This document shows, piece after piece, positions 8,733 to 18,702 of a DNA stretch of 51,510 nucleotides. The stretch comes from JAATGI01 sp036510675 (GTDB taxonomy: Bacteria; Pseudomonadota; Alphaproteobacteria; ATCC43930; CGMCC-115725), in assembly GCA_036510675.1 (NCBI GenBank), contig DATCDN010000020.1, positions 1 through 51,510 on the forward strand. The letters run 5' to 3'. Both the position numbers and the translations under genes were made by a program. The notes beneath the pieces were generated by a model that ran no database searches, was not told the DNA's origin, and saw nothing but the letters and a program-made list of their open reading frames with translations. The number at the start of each line of letters is the position of its first letter. Position 1 is the first letter of the stretch.

Positions 8733-10280
8733 TTGCCCGATTCCGCGCCCGACCTGCCGGCCGCCACCCCAGTCACGCTCAGCCAGCGTGACATCTACCG
8801 CGTGCTGTCCGGCGTGCTGCTGGGCATGTTCCTCTCCGCGCTGGACCAGAGCATCGTCGCGACCGCGCTGCCGGCGATGGGGCGCACGCTGGGCGGCCTC
8901 CAGGATCTGTCCTGGATCGTCGCCGTCTACCTGCTGACCTCGACCGCCTCGACGCCGATCTACGGCAAGCTGTCCGACCTTTATGGCCGGCGGGTGATGA
9001 TCATGACCGCGATCCTGATCTTCGTGGTCAGCTCGGCGCTGTGCGGCCTCGCCCAGACCATGCCGCAGATCATCGCCGCTCGCGCCTTGCAGGGGCTGGG
9101 CGCCGGCGGGCTGTTGAGCATGGCGCAGTCGGTGATCGCCGACATCATCGCGCCGCGCGAGCGCGGGCGCTATCAAGCCTATTTCAGCGGCATCTACGCG
9201 CTGGCGACGGTCGCCGGGCCCGTCGTCGGCGGGCTGATGGTCGATCATTTGAGCTGGCGCTGGGTGTTCTGGATCAATCCGCCGCTCGGGGTCGTCGCCT
9301 TCATCCTGTGCCGGCGGGCGTTGCGGCTGCTGCCGGTGCCCCATATCCGGCGCCAGATCGATTATGTCGGCGCGGTGCTGTTGATGGCGGCGGTGACATG
9401 CTGGCTATTCGTGGTGACCTCGGGCGGGCATCAGATCGCCTGGACCTCGCCGACGATGGCGGCGCTGATCGGCGGCGGGCTGGTGCTGGCGGCGCTGCTG
9501 GTGCTGCAGGAACGGCGCGCGCGCGAGCCGATTCTGCCGCCGCGCCTGTTCGCCAACCATGTCGTGCGCCAAGCCTGGCTCGCCAGCTTCGTCATCACCA
9601 TGGCGCAACTGGCGACCAGCATCCTGATGCCGAGCTTCCTGCAATTGGTGCTGGGGGTCAGCGCCGGGCGCTCGGGACTGCTGATCCTGCCCTATATGGC
9701 CGGCACGGTGATCGGCTCGTTCAGCTCGGGCACCATCATGCGCCGCACCGGGCGTTATAAGCCGGTGGCGGTGAGTGCGATCTGTCTCGCCACCTGCGCC
9801 ATGCTGCTGCTCGCCTATGAGGCACAGGCGCTGTCGCTGCCGGCGATCATGGCGGGCATGGCGCTCCTAGGGCTGGGGTTCGGCCCGACCTTCCCGGCGA
9901 TGATGGTGGCGGGCCAGAACGGCGCCGAGCTGCGCGACATCGGCATCGTCACCTCGATGATCGCGTTCTTCCGCACCCTCGGCGGCTCGTTCGGCATCGC
10001 CATCCTGTGGTCGATTCTGATCGGCACGCTGTCGTCGCAACTGGCGTCGGAGCATGCGTCCGCCTTGGGCGAGGCGGTGCTCAATCGCGCCGGCGGCGCC
10101 GGGTCGCTGTCCGAGGCGTCGCGCCTGGTGCTGGTGCCGGCGCTGGCGCATTCCTATCGTCTGGTGTTTCTTGCTTGTGCTGGCCTGTGCGCGGTCGCGG
10201 CCATTCTTCTCGCGACCATGCGGGAAAAGGCGCTGCGGGACGAACCGGCCTATGCCGTGCGCCAGCGCGTGGCGGAGTGA
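8733..10280 (+). CDS. MFS multidrug exporter, DHA2 (14-helix) type
   Basis: A 515-residue proton-coupled exporter of the EmrB/QacA-like DHA2 family in the inner membrane. Helix 1 (SGVLLGMFLSALDQSIVATA) carries the conserved aspartate, motif A is GKLSDLYGRRVMIM, and motif C is AGPVVGGLMVD. The only reasonable start is the TTG at 8733, since the first ATG would lose part of helix 1; no strong ribosome site precedes it. No membrane-fusion partner or regulator is adjacent, so the substrate cannot be inferred. The luciferase-like gene follows 38 nt later and may be co-transcribed. Confidence 0.9.
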   Translation: MPDSAPDLPAATPVTLSQRDIYRVLSGVLLGMFLSALDQSIVATALPAMGRTLGGLQDLSWIVAVYLLTSTASTPIYGKLSDLYGRRVMIMTAILIFVVSSALCGLAQTMPQIIAARALQGLGAGGLLSMAQSVIADIIAPRERGRYQAYFSGIYALATVAGPVVGGLMVDHLSWRWVFWINPPLGVVAFILCRRALRLLPVPHIRRQIDYVGAVLLMAAVTCWLFVVTSGGHQIAWTSPTMAALIGGGLVLAALLVLQERRAREPILPPRLFANHVVRQAWLASFVITMAQLATSILMPSFLQLVLGVSAGRSGLLILPYMAGTVIGSFSSGTIMRRTGRYKPVAVSAICLATCAMLLLAYEAQALSLPAIMAGMALLGLGFGPTFPAMMVAGQNGAELRDIGIVTSMIAFFRTLGGSFGIAILWSILIGTLSSQLASEHASALGEAVLNRAGGAGSLSEASRLVLVPALAHSYRLVFLACAGLCAVAAILLATMREKALRDEPAYAVRQRVAE

Positions 10281-10318
10281 CGCCAGTTCGCTTAGGCTGA
10301 CGATCGGGAGGACATGTC

Positions 10319-11368
10319 ATGGATTTTGGCTATTTCACGCTGAGCGACAATCACTATGAAGGCAACCGGCGCAGTGGCGCCCAGTTCATCGCCGACATCG
10401 TCGCGGAGACGCTGCATGCCGACCGGCTCGGGTATCATTCGGCCTGGATCGGCGAGCATCATTTCAACGCGCTGGGCGTCCTGTCCTGTCCCGATCTGGT
10501 GCTGGCCTATGCCGCCGCGCGGACCAAGCACATCCGGCTGGCGCCGGCGGTGACGGTGCTGCCGCTCCACCACCCGATCCGTGTCGCCGAGCAATGGGCC
10601 AGTCTCGACGTGCTCAGCGGCGGGCGCGTCGATTTCGCCGCCGGGCGTGGCTATGACCGGCGCGAATATCAGCCGTTCGGCGTCGATTTCGATGACAACC
10701 AGGCGATCTTCGATGAGGGCATGGAGATCGTGCGGCGGTTGTGGGATGCCGACGGCCCAATCTCGCATCGCGGCAAATACTATTCGTTCGACGATATCGA
10801 AATCACGCCCAAGCCGCTGCAGCGCCCGATGCCGGCCTATATCGGCTCGTTCTCGAAACCGTCGATCGAGCTGGCGGCGCGGCTCGGCTGCGGGCTGATC
10901 GTGGCACCGTTCGCGGCGGCGATTTCCTATGGTGGGCTGCGCCAGGTCGCGGACCTCTATCATGAGACTTGCGCCAAGTTCGGCACCAAGCCCGGCCGGC
11001 TGATGTGCAGCTATTTCACCCATTTCGCCGACGATCCGGCACAGGAGCAGGCGGCGCGGGAGCGCCAGGTGCGCTATTACCGCGAATGCGTGATCCCGTC
11101 CTTCCCCAGCGACCCCGCCACCGCGCCGCCCAGCTATCGCTATTTCATCGGCATGGTGGAGAAGCTGCGGACCGTGAAGCCCGAGGATTTGACCGAAAAC
11201 GCGGTGCTGTTCGGCTCGGCCCAGCGCATCACCGATGTGCTGAAAAAAGTCGAGGCGGCGGGGTTCGACGAGGTGATCCTCTATTTCAATGTCGGCCTGA
11301 AACCGCATAGCCAAGTGCTCGACGAGATGTCCCGGTTCGCGGCGGAGGTGCGCCCGGCGTTCGCGTAA
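10319..11368 (+). CDS. LLM-class flavin-dependent monooxygenase
   Basis: A 349-residue TIM-barrel protein of the bacterial luciferase-like family. Features include DFGYFTLSDN at strand 1, WIGEHHF (the EHH that commonly lies near the flavin), APAVTVLPLHHPIRVAEQWA and LSGGRVDFAAGRGYD. Such enzymes use reduced FMN supplied by a separate reductase to oxidise aldehydes, sulfonates, ketones or aromatic compounds; the substrate here is unknown. The ATG follows a good ribosome site (gggagga). It lies directly downstream of an MFS exporter. Confidence 0.9.
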   Translation: MDFGYFTLSDNHYEGNRRSGAQFIADIVAETLHADRLGYHSAWIGEHHFNALGVLSCPDLVLAYAAARTKHIRLAPAVTVLPLHHPIRVAEQWASLDVLSGGRVDFAAGRGYDRREYQPFGVDFDDNQAIFDEGMEIVRRLWDADGPISHRGKYYSFDDIEITPKPLQRPMPAYIGSFSKPSIELAARLGCGLIVAPFAAAISYGGLRQVADLYHETCAKFGTKPGRLMCSYFTHFADDPAQEQAARERQVRYYRECVIPSFPSDPATAPPSYRYFIGMVEKLRTVKPEDLTENAVLFGSAQRITDVLKKVEAAGFDEVILYFNVGLKPHSQVLDEMSRFAAEVRPAFA

Positions 11369-11377
11369 CCGAGGTAA

Positions 11378-11422
11378 TTGACAGACACATTATTTGATGT
11401 CACTTATGCATTGCAGTGACAT
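11378..11422 (+). promoter_or_regulatory. Promoter and palindromic operator of the AbrB/PIN operon
   Basis: TTGACA at 11378-11383 is a consensus -35 element. A perfect inverted repeat, ATGTCACT (11397-11404) and AGTGACAT (11415-11422) separated by 10 bases, covers the expected -10 region and precedes the antitoxin ATG at 11437. AbrB-type antitoxins usually repress their own operon by binding such palindromes; occupation of this site would block RNA polymerase. Confidence 0.55.
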
Positions 11423-11436
11423 AACGGATCGAAATC

Positions 11437-11685
11437 ATGATCGCAAAAGCGAAGATTAACAATCAGGGCCGGATCGTGCTTCCCGCCGAATGCCGGGAAG
11501 CGGCGGGCATGGCGCCGGGGGCCGAAGTGATGGTCGAGGTTGTTGGCGTCGGGGAGTTGCGTTTGCGCACCAAGGCGGAGGCGATCCGCAAAGCCCAGGC
11601 GATCGTCGCGCGATATATTCCTAAGGATCGCGATCTCGTTTCGGAACTGATCGTCGAACGCCGCAAGGAAGCGGCCCGTGAGTGA
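11437..11685 (+). CDS. AbrB/MazE-like antitoxin (VapB type)
   Basis: An 82-residue protein with a swapped-hairpin AbrB DNA-binding domain in the first 45 residues (AKINNQGRIVLPAECREAAG, then GAEVMVEV) and a charged helical C-terminal tail that would wrap the PIN toxin (RYIPKDRDLVSELIVERRKE). It overlaps the toxin gene by 8 bases, which is normal for translational coupling in these modules. A strong palindrome sits in its promoter, consistent with autorepression. Confidence 0.88.
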   Translation: MIAKAKINNQGRIVLPAECREAAGMAPGAEVMVEVVGVGELRLRTKAEAIRKAQAIVARYIPKDRDLVSELIVERRKEAARE

Positions 11686-12064
11686 TGCCGTCGTCGTCGA
11701 TGCTTCGGTTGTGCTGGCGTTGCTGCACGATGAACCCATGGGAAATTTCGATGGAGGGCGTATCGCGGGTTCCGCGATCAGCGCGGTGAACTTCGCGGAA
11801 GTAATGACGAAGCTTATTTCGGACGGAATGCCGAACGACGCCGCGAGCAACGCCGCGATGCAATTGGATTTGAAAATCTTTCCTTTTGACGAGCGTTCGG
11901 CTCAGCTTGCCGCGCAGTTGTGGCCGGTGACGCGCCCTGCGGGCCTGTCTTTGGGCGATAGAGCGTGCATTGCGCTTGGTTTGTCGTTGGATGCACTGAT
12001 CATCACCGCGGATCGTGCCTGGGGGAAAGTGGATTTCGGCGGTCGACTGATTGTCATTCGCTGA
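11678..12064 (+). CDS. PIN-domain toxin (VapC type)
   Basis: A 128-residue PIN ribonuclease. The expected acidic metal ligands are present: D8 in VVVDASVVLALL, E in NFAEVMTKL, D in LSLGDRACIALG and D in IITADRAWG. The length matches VapC toxins, which cut tRNA or rRNA unless bound by the antitoxin. Unlike the two damaged modules around 27-31 kb, this toxin-antitoxin pair looks intact. The exact RNA target cannot be predicted. Confidence 0.88.
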   Translation: MSDAVVVDASVVLALLHDEPMGNFDGGRIAGSAISAVNFAEVMTKLISDGMPNDAASNAAMQLDLKIFPFDERSAQLAAQLWPVTRPAGLSLGDRACIALGLSLDALIITADRAWGKVDFGGRLIVIR

Positions 12065-12067
12065 CGA

Positions 12068-13510
12068 TTATCGCCTACCCCGATACCCACTCATCTCCTC
12101 GCCGGCGCGGGGGTCGAACCGTGCGCTGACGGGTGCGGCGAGGATCGAGACGCTGGTGACGACAAGGAACGCCACCGAAAAATCCCAGAGGCTCGCCTGC
12201 GTTTCGCCGCCTACCGCCACCGAGGTGTTGAGGACCGTGGCGGCGACGCAGATGCCCAGCGACAGCATCAATTGCTGGAAGGTGCTGTAGAAGCTCATCG
12301 CGGCGCTCGATTGGCCTGGTGAAATGTCGGCGAACGCGACGGTGTTGTACGCGGTGAATTGCAGCGACTGAAAAAAGCCGCCGGCCAGCAACACGGTATA
12401 GATCGCCCATTCCGGCCAGCCCGGCCGGAACAGGGCGCAGGTCGCGACCAGGCAGCTCGCGATGATCGCGTTCCAGATCAGGGTGTTGCGAAAGCCGAAC
12501 CGGCGCAGCACCGGCCCGGCCGATGCCTTCATCACCAGCGAGCCGGCGGCGGTCATGAAGGTGATGGCGCCGCTCGCCGCCGCCGACATGCCGAACCCGA
12601 CCTGCATCATCAGCGGCAGCAGGAACGGCATCGAGCCCGCCGCGACCCGCGACAGCGACCCCGCGATCAACGACAGGCCGAAGGTCGGGATGCGCAGCAG
12701 CCCGAGATCGAGGATCGGGTCGGGCACTCGTCGGGCATAGAGGACATAAAGGGTTCCGGTCACGATCCCGACCGCGAACAGCACCAGCGTCAAGATCAGC
12801 GATCCGCTGCCGTGGCTGGCGAACTCGCAGCCGAAGATCAGGCAGGACAGCGCGATGCCGGACAGGAGCAGGCCGGGAACGTCGAAGCGGCTGGAGGCCG
12901 GCTCGCGAATATCCTGGATGAACCGCGTTGCCAGCGCGAAGCCGACAATGCCGATCGGCACGTTGATATAGAAAATCCAGCGCCACGACAGATAGGTCAC
13001 GATGAAGCCGCCGACCGGCGGCCCCAGCACCGGCCCGATCAGCCCGGGCACCAGCACCCACGACATGGCGCTGACCAGTTGCGCCTTCGACACGGTGCGC
13101 AGAATGACGAGCCGCCCCACCGGCACCATCATCGCGCCGCCGAGGCCCTGCACCAGGCGTGCCATCACCAGGAAGGGCAGGCTGCCGGCTTGGCCGCAGA
13201 GGATCGAGCCGCCGGTGAACAGGACGATCGCCGCGCAGAACACGTTGCGGGCGCCATAGCGGTCGGCGATCTTGCCGCTGGCCGGAATGAAGATGGCGAG
13301 GCTGAGCAGGTACGAGGTCAGCGCCACGCTCATATTCACCGGCGACACGCCGAAATCGCGCGCCATGGTCGGCAGCGCCGTCGCCAGCACGGTGACGTCG
13401 AGCTGTTCCATCAGCAGCGCCGCCGCGACGATCAGCGCGGTGGTACGGAAATTTCGCGCCGGCGTGACGGCGCCGAGCGTCGTCAGGCGTTCGCTGTGGT
13501 CGGCCGGCAC
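12068..13510 (-). CDS. MFS exporter, DHA2 family
   Basis: A 480-residue transporter with a 14-helix pattern. Helix 1 ALLMEQLDVTVLATALPTMA carries the conserved aspartate; motif A is GKIADRYGARNVF; motif C is GPVLGPPVGGFI. It is closest in appearance to MdtD/EmrB-like drug exporters. The start is a GTG at 13508-13510, 9 nt after the stop of the upstream OFA-type MFS gene, so the two are probably one operon. The product starts with a short hydrophilic tail. Substrate unknown. Confidence 0.88.
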   Translation of the reverse strand: MPADHSERLTTLGAVTPARNFRTTALIVAAALLMEQLDVTVLATALPTMARDFGVSPVNMSVALTSYLLSLAIFIPASGKIADRYGARNVFCAAIVLFTGGSILCGQAGSLPFLVMARLVQGLGGAMMVPVGRLVILRTVSKAQLVSAMSWVLVPGLIGPVLGPPVGGFIVTYLSWRWIFYINVPIGIVGFALATRFIQDIREPASSRFDVPGLLLSGIALSCLIFGCEFASHGSGSLILTLVLFAVGIVTGTLYVLYARRVPDPILDLGLLRIPTFGLSLIAGSLSRVAAGSMPFLLPLMMQVGFGMSAAASGAITFMTAAGSLVMKASAGPVLRRFGFRNTLIWNAIIASCLVATCALFRPGWPEWAIYTVLLAGGFFQSLQFTAYNTVAFADISPGQSSAAMSFYSTFQQLMLSLGICVAATVLNTSVAVGGETQASLWDFSVAFLVVTSVSILAAPVSARFDPRAGEEMSGYRGRR

Positions 13511-13519
13511 CGGGCGGAA

Positions 13520-14806
13520 CTAGGCGGCGGCGAGCGCCGGCCGGCGGCCCGTGTGCGACACGGTGCCGATGCGCAGCACCAGCAGCGCGGCGACGAAGCA
13601 CAGCAGGCCGGCGAAGATGAACGCGCTCCAATAATCGCCATAGAGATTATGCACCAGACCGGCGCCATAGGCGGCCGCGGCCGCGCCGACCTGGTGGCAC
13701 ACCATCACCCAGCCATACATGATGCTAGCGCGTTGTGGCCCGAACGCGTTGGCGGCGAGGCGGACGGTCGGCGGCACCGTGGCGATCCAATCGAGCCCGT
13801 AGAAAATGCCGAACAGCGACAGGCCCCACAGCGACATGGTGAAGGCATAGGGCAGGAACAACAGCGACACGCCGCGCAGCGCGTAATACCAGAACAGCAG
13901 ATAGCGGCTGTCGAACCGGTCGGACGCCCAACCCGAGGCGGTGGTGCCGATGAAGTTGAAAATCCCCATGAAGGCGATGATGCCGGCCGCCGTCGCCTCG
14001 GGAATGCCGTGATCGATACAGGCCGGAATGAAATGGGTGCCGATCAGGCCCAGCGTGCTGAAGCCACAGACGAAGAAGCTGCCGCCCAGCAGCCAGAAAT
14101 CGCGCGAGGCGATCCCCTGGCCCAGCGCGGAAATCGTCTCGGTGATCGGGTTGACGCGCGGGATCACCATTTCCTGATGATCGGCGGCGGCGCCATAGGG
14201 CGCGAGCCCAACATCGGACGGTTTGCTGCGCAGGAACAGCGCGACGACGGGAATCGCGAGAACGACGAAGACGCAGGCGATGGCCACCGCCCAGCGCCAG
14301 CCGATATGCACCGCGACATTGGCCAGCAGCGGCAGGAAAATCAGATTGCCGGCGGCGGCGGCCCCGGTCAGCAGGCCCATCACCAAGCCGCGCCGCTTGA
14401 CGAACCAGCGCGTCGACACCATCGCCGCCAGGATCATCGCGGCGATGCCGGTGCCCAGCCCGGTCGCCAGGCCCCACAGCGGGATGAGCTGCCAGGATTC
14501 GGTGATCAGTACGGTCGGCGCGAAGCCAATCAGCAGCAGGACCAGCGCGCTCAGCACCACCTTGCGCATGCCGAACCGGTCGATGAAGGCGGCGGAGAAC
14601 GGGCCGACGATGCCATAGACCAGGAGGCCGATCGAAATCGGCAGTGAAATGCCGGCGCGGCTCCAGCCGAATTCCTGCTCCAGGGGGACGATCAGCACGC
14701 TGGGCGCCCCGCGCACGCCGGACGCCACCAGCAGCACGAAAAACGTCACGCCGACCACGATCCAGCCATAATGGATGCGCGGCTTCATTTCCGCCGATAT
14801 GCTCAT
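13520..14806 (-). CDS. MFS transporter of the OFA/monocarboxylate type
   Basis: A roughly 428-residue, 12-helix transporter. The start IHYGWIVVGVTFFVLLVASG and the segment LEQEFGWSRAGISLPISIG are typical of the OFA and monocarboxylate-porter branch, whose members carry oxalate, formate or other small organic acids. The motif A-like loop is AAFIDRFGMRKVVLS. I chose the ATG at 14806 (MSISAEM); the open frame extends 16 codons upstream, but that extension does not look like protein of this family. It is followed closely by a DHA2 exporter gene. Confidence 0.86.
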   Translation of the reverse strand: MSISAEMKPRIHYGWIVVGVTFFVLLVASGVRGAPSVLIVPLEQEFGWSRAGISLPISIGLLVYGIVGPFSAAFIDRFGMRKVVLSALVLLLIGFAPTVLITESWQLIPLWGLATGLGTGIAAMILAAMVSTRWFVKRRGLVMGLLTGAAAAGNLIFLPLLANVAVHIGWRWAVAIACVFVVLAIPVVALFLRSKPSDVGLAPYGAAADHQEMVIPRVNPITETISALGQGIASRDFWLLGGSFFVCGFSTLGLIGTHFIPACIDHGIPEATAAGIIAFMGIFNFIGTTASGWASDRFDSRYLLFWYYALRGVSLLFLPYAFTMSLWGLSLFGIFYGLDWIATVPPTVRLAANAFGPQRASIMYGWVMVCHQVGAAAAAYGAGLVHNLYGDYWSAFIFAGLLCFVAALLVLRIGTVSHTGRRPALAAA

Positions 14807-14902
14807 GGCCCATTGTCGCAGCCATCGTGATAAAGGCCAAGCACCGCGGCGCATGGGTGGAATGCGGCGCGTCCTCGATTCAGGGCCGGCGGCGCGGAGG
14901 GG

Positions 14903-16798
14903 CTAGATCTCGATCTGGCCGCCCAGCTCGATGACGCGGTTGGGCGGGATGCGGAAGAACTCGGTGGCGTCGAGCATGGTGTTCGACATGAAGATGAAGA
15001 TGCCCTTGCGCCATCGCCAAATGCGCGTCTTCTTGCCGGCGACGATCTTTTCGCGCCCGACGAAGAACGAGGTTTCCAGCAGCTTGAATTGAAAATGCAT
15101 GATGCGGCACTGCGCCAGCGCGCGGGGGATATTTGGCTGATCCATGAAGCCGTAATGCAGCGTGATGGTGTGAAAATTCTTGTCGAGATGGCGGATCGCG
15201 ACCCGCTGATCGTCGGGGACATGGGGAATATCCTCGGTCATCACCGTCATCAGGATGACGCGCTCGGCCAGGACATGGTTATGTTTCAAATTATGTAACA
15301 GCGCGTTGGGCACCGTATTGTTGTTGGCGGTGGTAAAGACCGCGGTGCCGGGGACCCGCATCGGATGATCGGGCTTCAACGAGGTGATGAAGTTTTCGAG
15401 CGGCAGCCCGGCCAGCGCGCGCACCGCGCTCAGTCGCTGGCGCCCGGTGCGCCATGTCGTCATCACGATATAGATGATCACGGCGACCGCGAGGGGGAAC
15501 CAGCCGCCTTCCTCGATCTTCAGCATGTTGGCCGAGAAAAACAGGAGATCGACCGCGAGAAAGAAGCCGAATAGCGGGATCGTCCAATACCATCGCCATT
15601 TCAGTCCCCACGTCATGTAAACGAACGCCAGGATAGTGGTGATGGTCATGGTGCCGGTGACGGCGATGCCATAGGCGGAGCCGAGATTGTCGGACGAGCG
15701 GAAGCCAAGCACCAGCGCCAGCACCGCGACCAGGAGGAAGAGATTGAGCTTCGGCACATAGATCTGCCCAATCTCATGTTCCGAGGTATGGCGAATTTCG
15801 AGCCGGGGCAGATAGCCGAGCTGCACCGCCTGGCGGGTCATGGAGAACGCGCCGGAAATGACCGCCTGCGATGCGATCACCGTAGCGGCCGCGGAAATGA
15901 TGACGAGGGGGAGGCGCGCCCAAGGCGGCGCCAGCAGGTAGAACGGATTCTGCAACGCCGTCGGATCGTGCAGCAGCAGCGCCCCCTGGCCGAAATAATT
16001 CAGCAGCAGCGCCGGAAACACGAAATATAGCCAGGCGGTGCGGATCGGCTTGACGCCGAAATGGCCCATATCGGCATAGAGCGCCTCGGCGCCGGTCACC
16101 GCCAGGACCACCGCGCCCAGCAATAGGAAGCCGCGGCTTGGGTCGGCCAGCAGGAAGCGGATGCCGTGAACCGGATTGAGCGCATAGAGAATCGCCGGAT
16201 GCCGCGCGATCTCGACACCGCCGAGGCATGCCAGGATGATGAACCATACCACCATCACCGGGCCGAAAAACTCGCCGACGATGCCGGTGCCGCGACGCTG
16301 GATGCTGAACAGCGCGACCAGCAGGACGACGGTGATCGGCAGAATGTAGGGCTCGAACACCGGCGTCGCGACCTTCAGGCCCTCGACCGCGCTCAACACC
16401 GAAATTGCCGGCGTGATCACGCCGTCGCCGTAGAACAGCGAGGCGCCGATCAGCCCGGCGACCAGAATCCAGCGGGCGGCGCGGCTGCCGCGCTTGGCCG
16501 AGCGCAGCGCCAGCGCGTTCAGCGCCAGGATGCCGCCCTCGCCGTGATTATCCGCGCGCATGATCACGATGACATATTTGAGCGTCACGACGATAAACAG
16601 CGCCCACGCGATCAGCGATAGCACGCCATAGACGGATTCCGGATTGACCGAGCCGACATCGTCGAAACACTGGCGCACCGTATAAAGCGGCGAGGTGCCG
16701 ATATCGCCATAGACGACGCCCAGCGCGCCGACGATCAGGCCATGGCGAGCCCGGAACGCGGCAACCGGGTTGGTTTCCGGGATCGCGGCGTGGGCCAT
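14903..16798 (-). CDS. kup: Low-affinity potassium transporter Kup
   Basis: A 631-residue KUP/HAK/KT family protein: proton-coupled K+ uptake at the inner membrane. The signature GVVYGDIGTSPLYTVR near residue 28, FYGDGVITPAISVLSA, and FGQGALLL are all present. About 12 helices occupy the first 450 residues, followed by a cytoplasmic C-terminal domain of normal length. It is monocistronic by spacing. The 325-bp region upstream separates it from the divergent sensor kinase; no Kdp genes are nearby. Confidence 0.95.
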   Translation of the reverse strand: MAHAAIPETNPVAAFRARHGLIVGALGVVYGDIGTSPLYTVRQCFDDVGSVNPESVYGVLSLIAWALFIVVTLKYVIVIMRADNHGEGGILALNALALRSAKRGSRAARWILVAGLIGASLFYGDGVITPAISVLSAVEGLKVATPVFEPYILPITVVLLVALFSIQRRGTGIVGEFFGPVMVVWFIILACLGGVEIARHPAILYALNPVHGIRFLLADPSRGFLLLGAVVLAVTGAEALYADMGHFGVKPIRTAWLYFVFPALLLNYFGQGALLLHDPTALQNPFYLLAPPWARLPLVIISAAATVIASQAVISGAFSMTRQAVQLGYLPRLEIRHTSEHEIGQIYVPKLNLFLLVAVLALVLGFRSSDNLGSAYGIAVTGTMTITTILAFVYMTWGLKWRWYWTIPLFGFFLAVDLLFFSANMLKIEEGGWFPLAVAVIIYIVMTTWRTGRQRLSAVRALAGLPLENFITSLKPDHPMRVPGTAVFTTANNNTVPNALLHNLKHNHVLAERVILMTVMTEDIPHVPDDQRVAIRHLDKNFHTITLHYGFMDQPNIPRALAQCRIMHFQFKLLETSFFVGREKIVAGKKTRIWRWRKGIFIFMSNTMLDATEFFRIPPNRVIELGGQIEI

Positions 16799-17123
16799 GC
16801 TATTGCCATCGCGCCGGCGGCGGCCGGACGGCGGCCGGCCGGATTGCCAAGGCGCGAAAATTCGAAGATGTCATGATTAGTCGAGGGAACGGCCGTCGTG
16901 ACCGACTCTCTTGCCTCCAAAAGCGCGCCAATCTAGAGCGGCTCGCGCCGGAAATCCACTAGTGCCGTGGATCGCGGAAATTACACGAGAAATAACCGGG
17001 CGGCCGCCGCGATAGATCGCGACGAAACCGCGCGGTTTCAAGCCGCCCGGGCATGCCCCCTTAAGGCTAACGAAATCTCAATAATCTTAACCCCAAATTC
17101 CGCGCCATCGCACGGAGATCATT
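16799..17123. other. Divergent intergenic region between kup and the sensor kinase
   Basis: This 325-bp stretch should hold the promoters of kup (minus) and the kinase (plus). It is less GC-rich near 17050-17110 (for example caataatcttaaccccaaat). I see no convincing -35/-10 pair, riboswitch or small gene. A ribosome site ggag lies at 17114-17117 just before the kinase TTG. Confidence 0.4.
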
Positions 17124-18488
<1,365 letters not shown>

Positions 18489-18543
18489 GGCCGATCCCGG
18501 AATAGCGTTGCCTCATTTGGTTGCGGCGGCCGATACTTGGGGC

Positions 18544-18702
18544 ATGCGTCCGCCCGCGCTCATCGCGTCCCTGCTCGCCGTGCTGGTCGCGCTGGTGCTG
18601 TTGACCCGCTTCATGTGGGCGTTTTCGGACTGGAACAAGGAACAGGCCTGCGCCACCGGCGGGGGCCGCAATTGCCAGCATTATGGCGACGAAGATCGCT
18701 AA
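18544..18702 (+). CDS. Small single-pass membrane protein, unknown function
   Basis: A 52-residue product from the ATG at 18544 (or 64 from a TTG at 18508). It has one strong membrane helix (ALIASLLAVLVALVLLTRFM) and a short hydrophilic tail with two cysteines (EQACATGGGRNCQHYGDEDR). Its stop overlaps that of the convergent mbfA gene by 4 nt, a pattern seen at several real gene ends in this window. No family recognised. Function unknown. Confidence 0.5.
   Translation: MRPPALIASLLAVLVALVLLTRFMWAFSDWNKEQACATGGGRNCQHYGDEDR

Noticed and set aside
12359..14647. A 762-codon plus-strand open frame
   Set aside because: Antisense to two well-supported MFS genes; the translation is rich in R, H, Q, D, G with no domain, typical of the reverse strand of GC-rich membrane protein genes.
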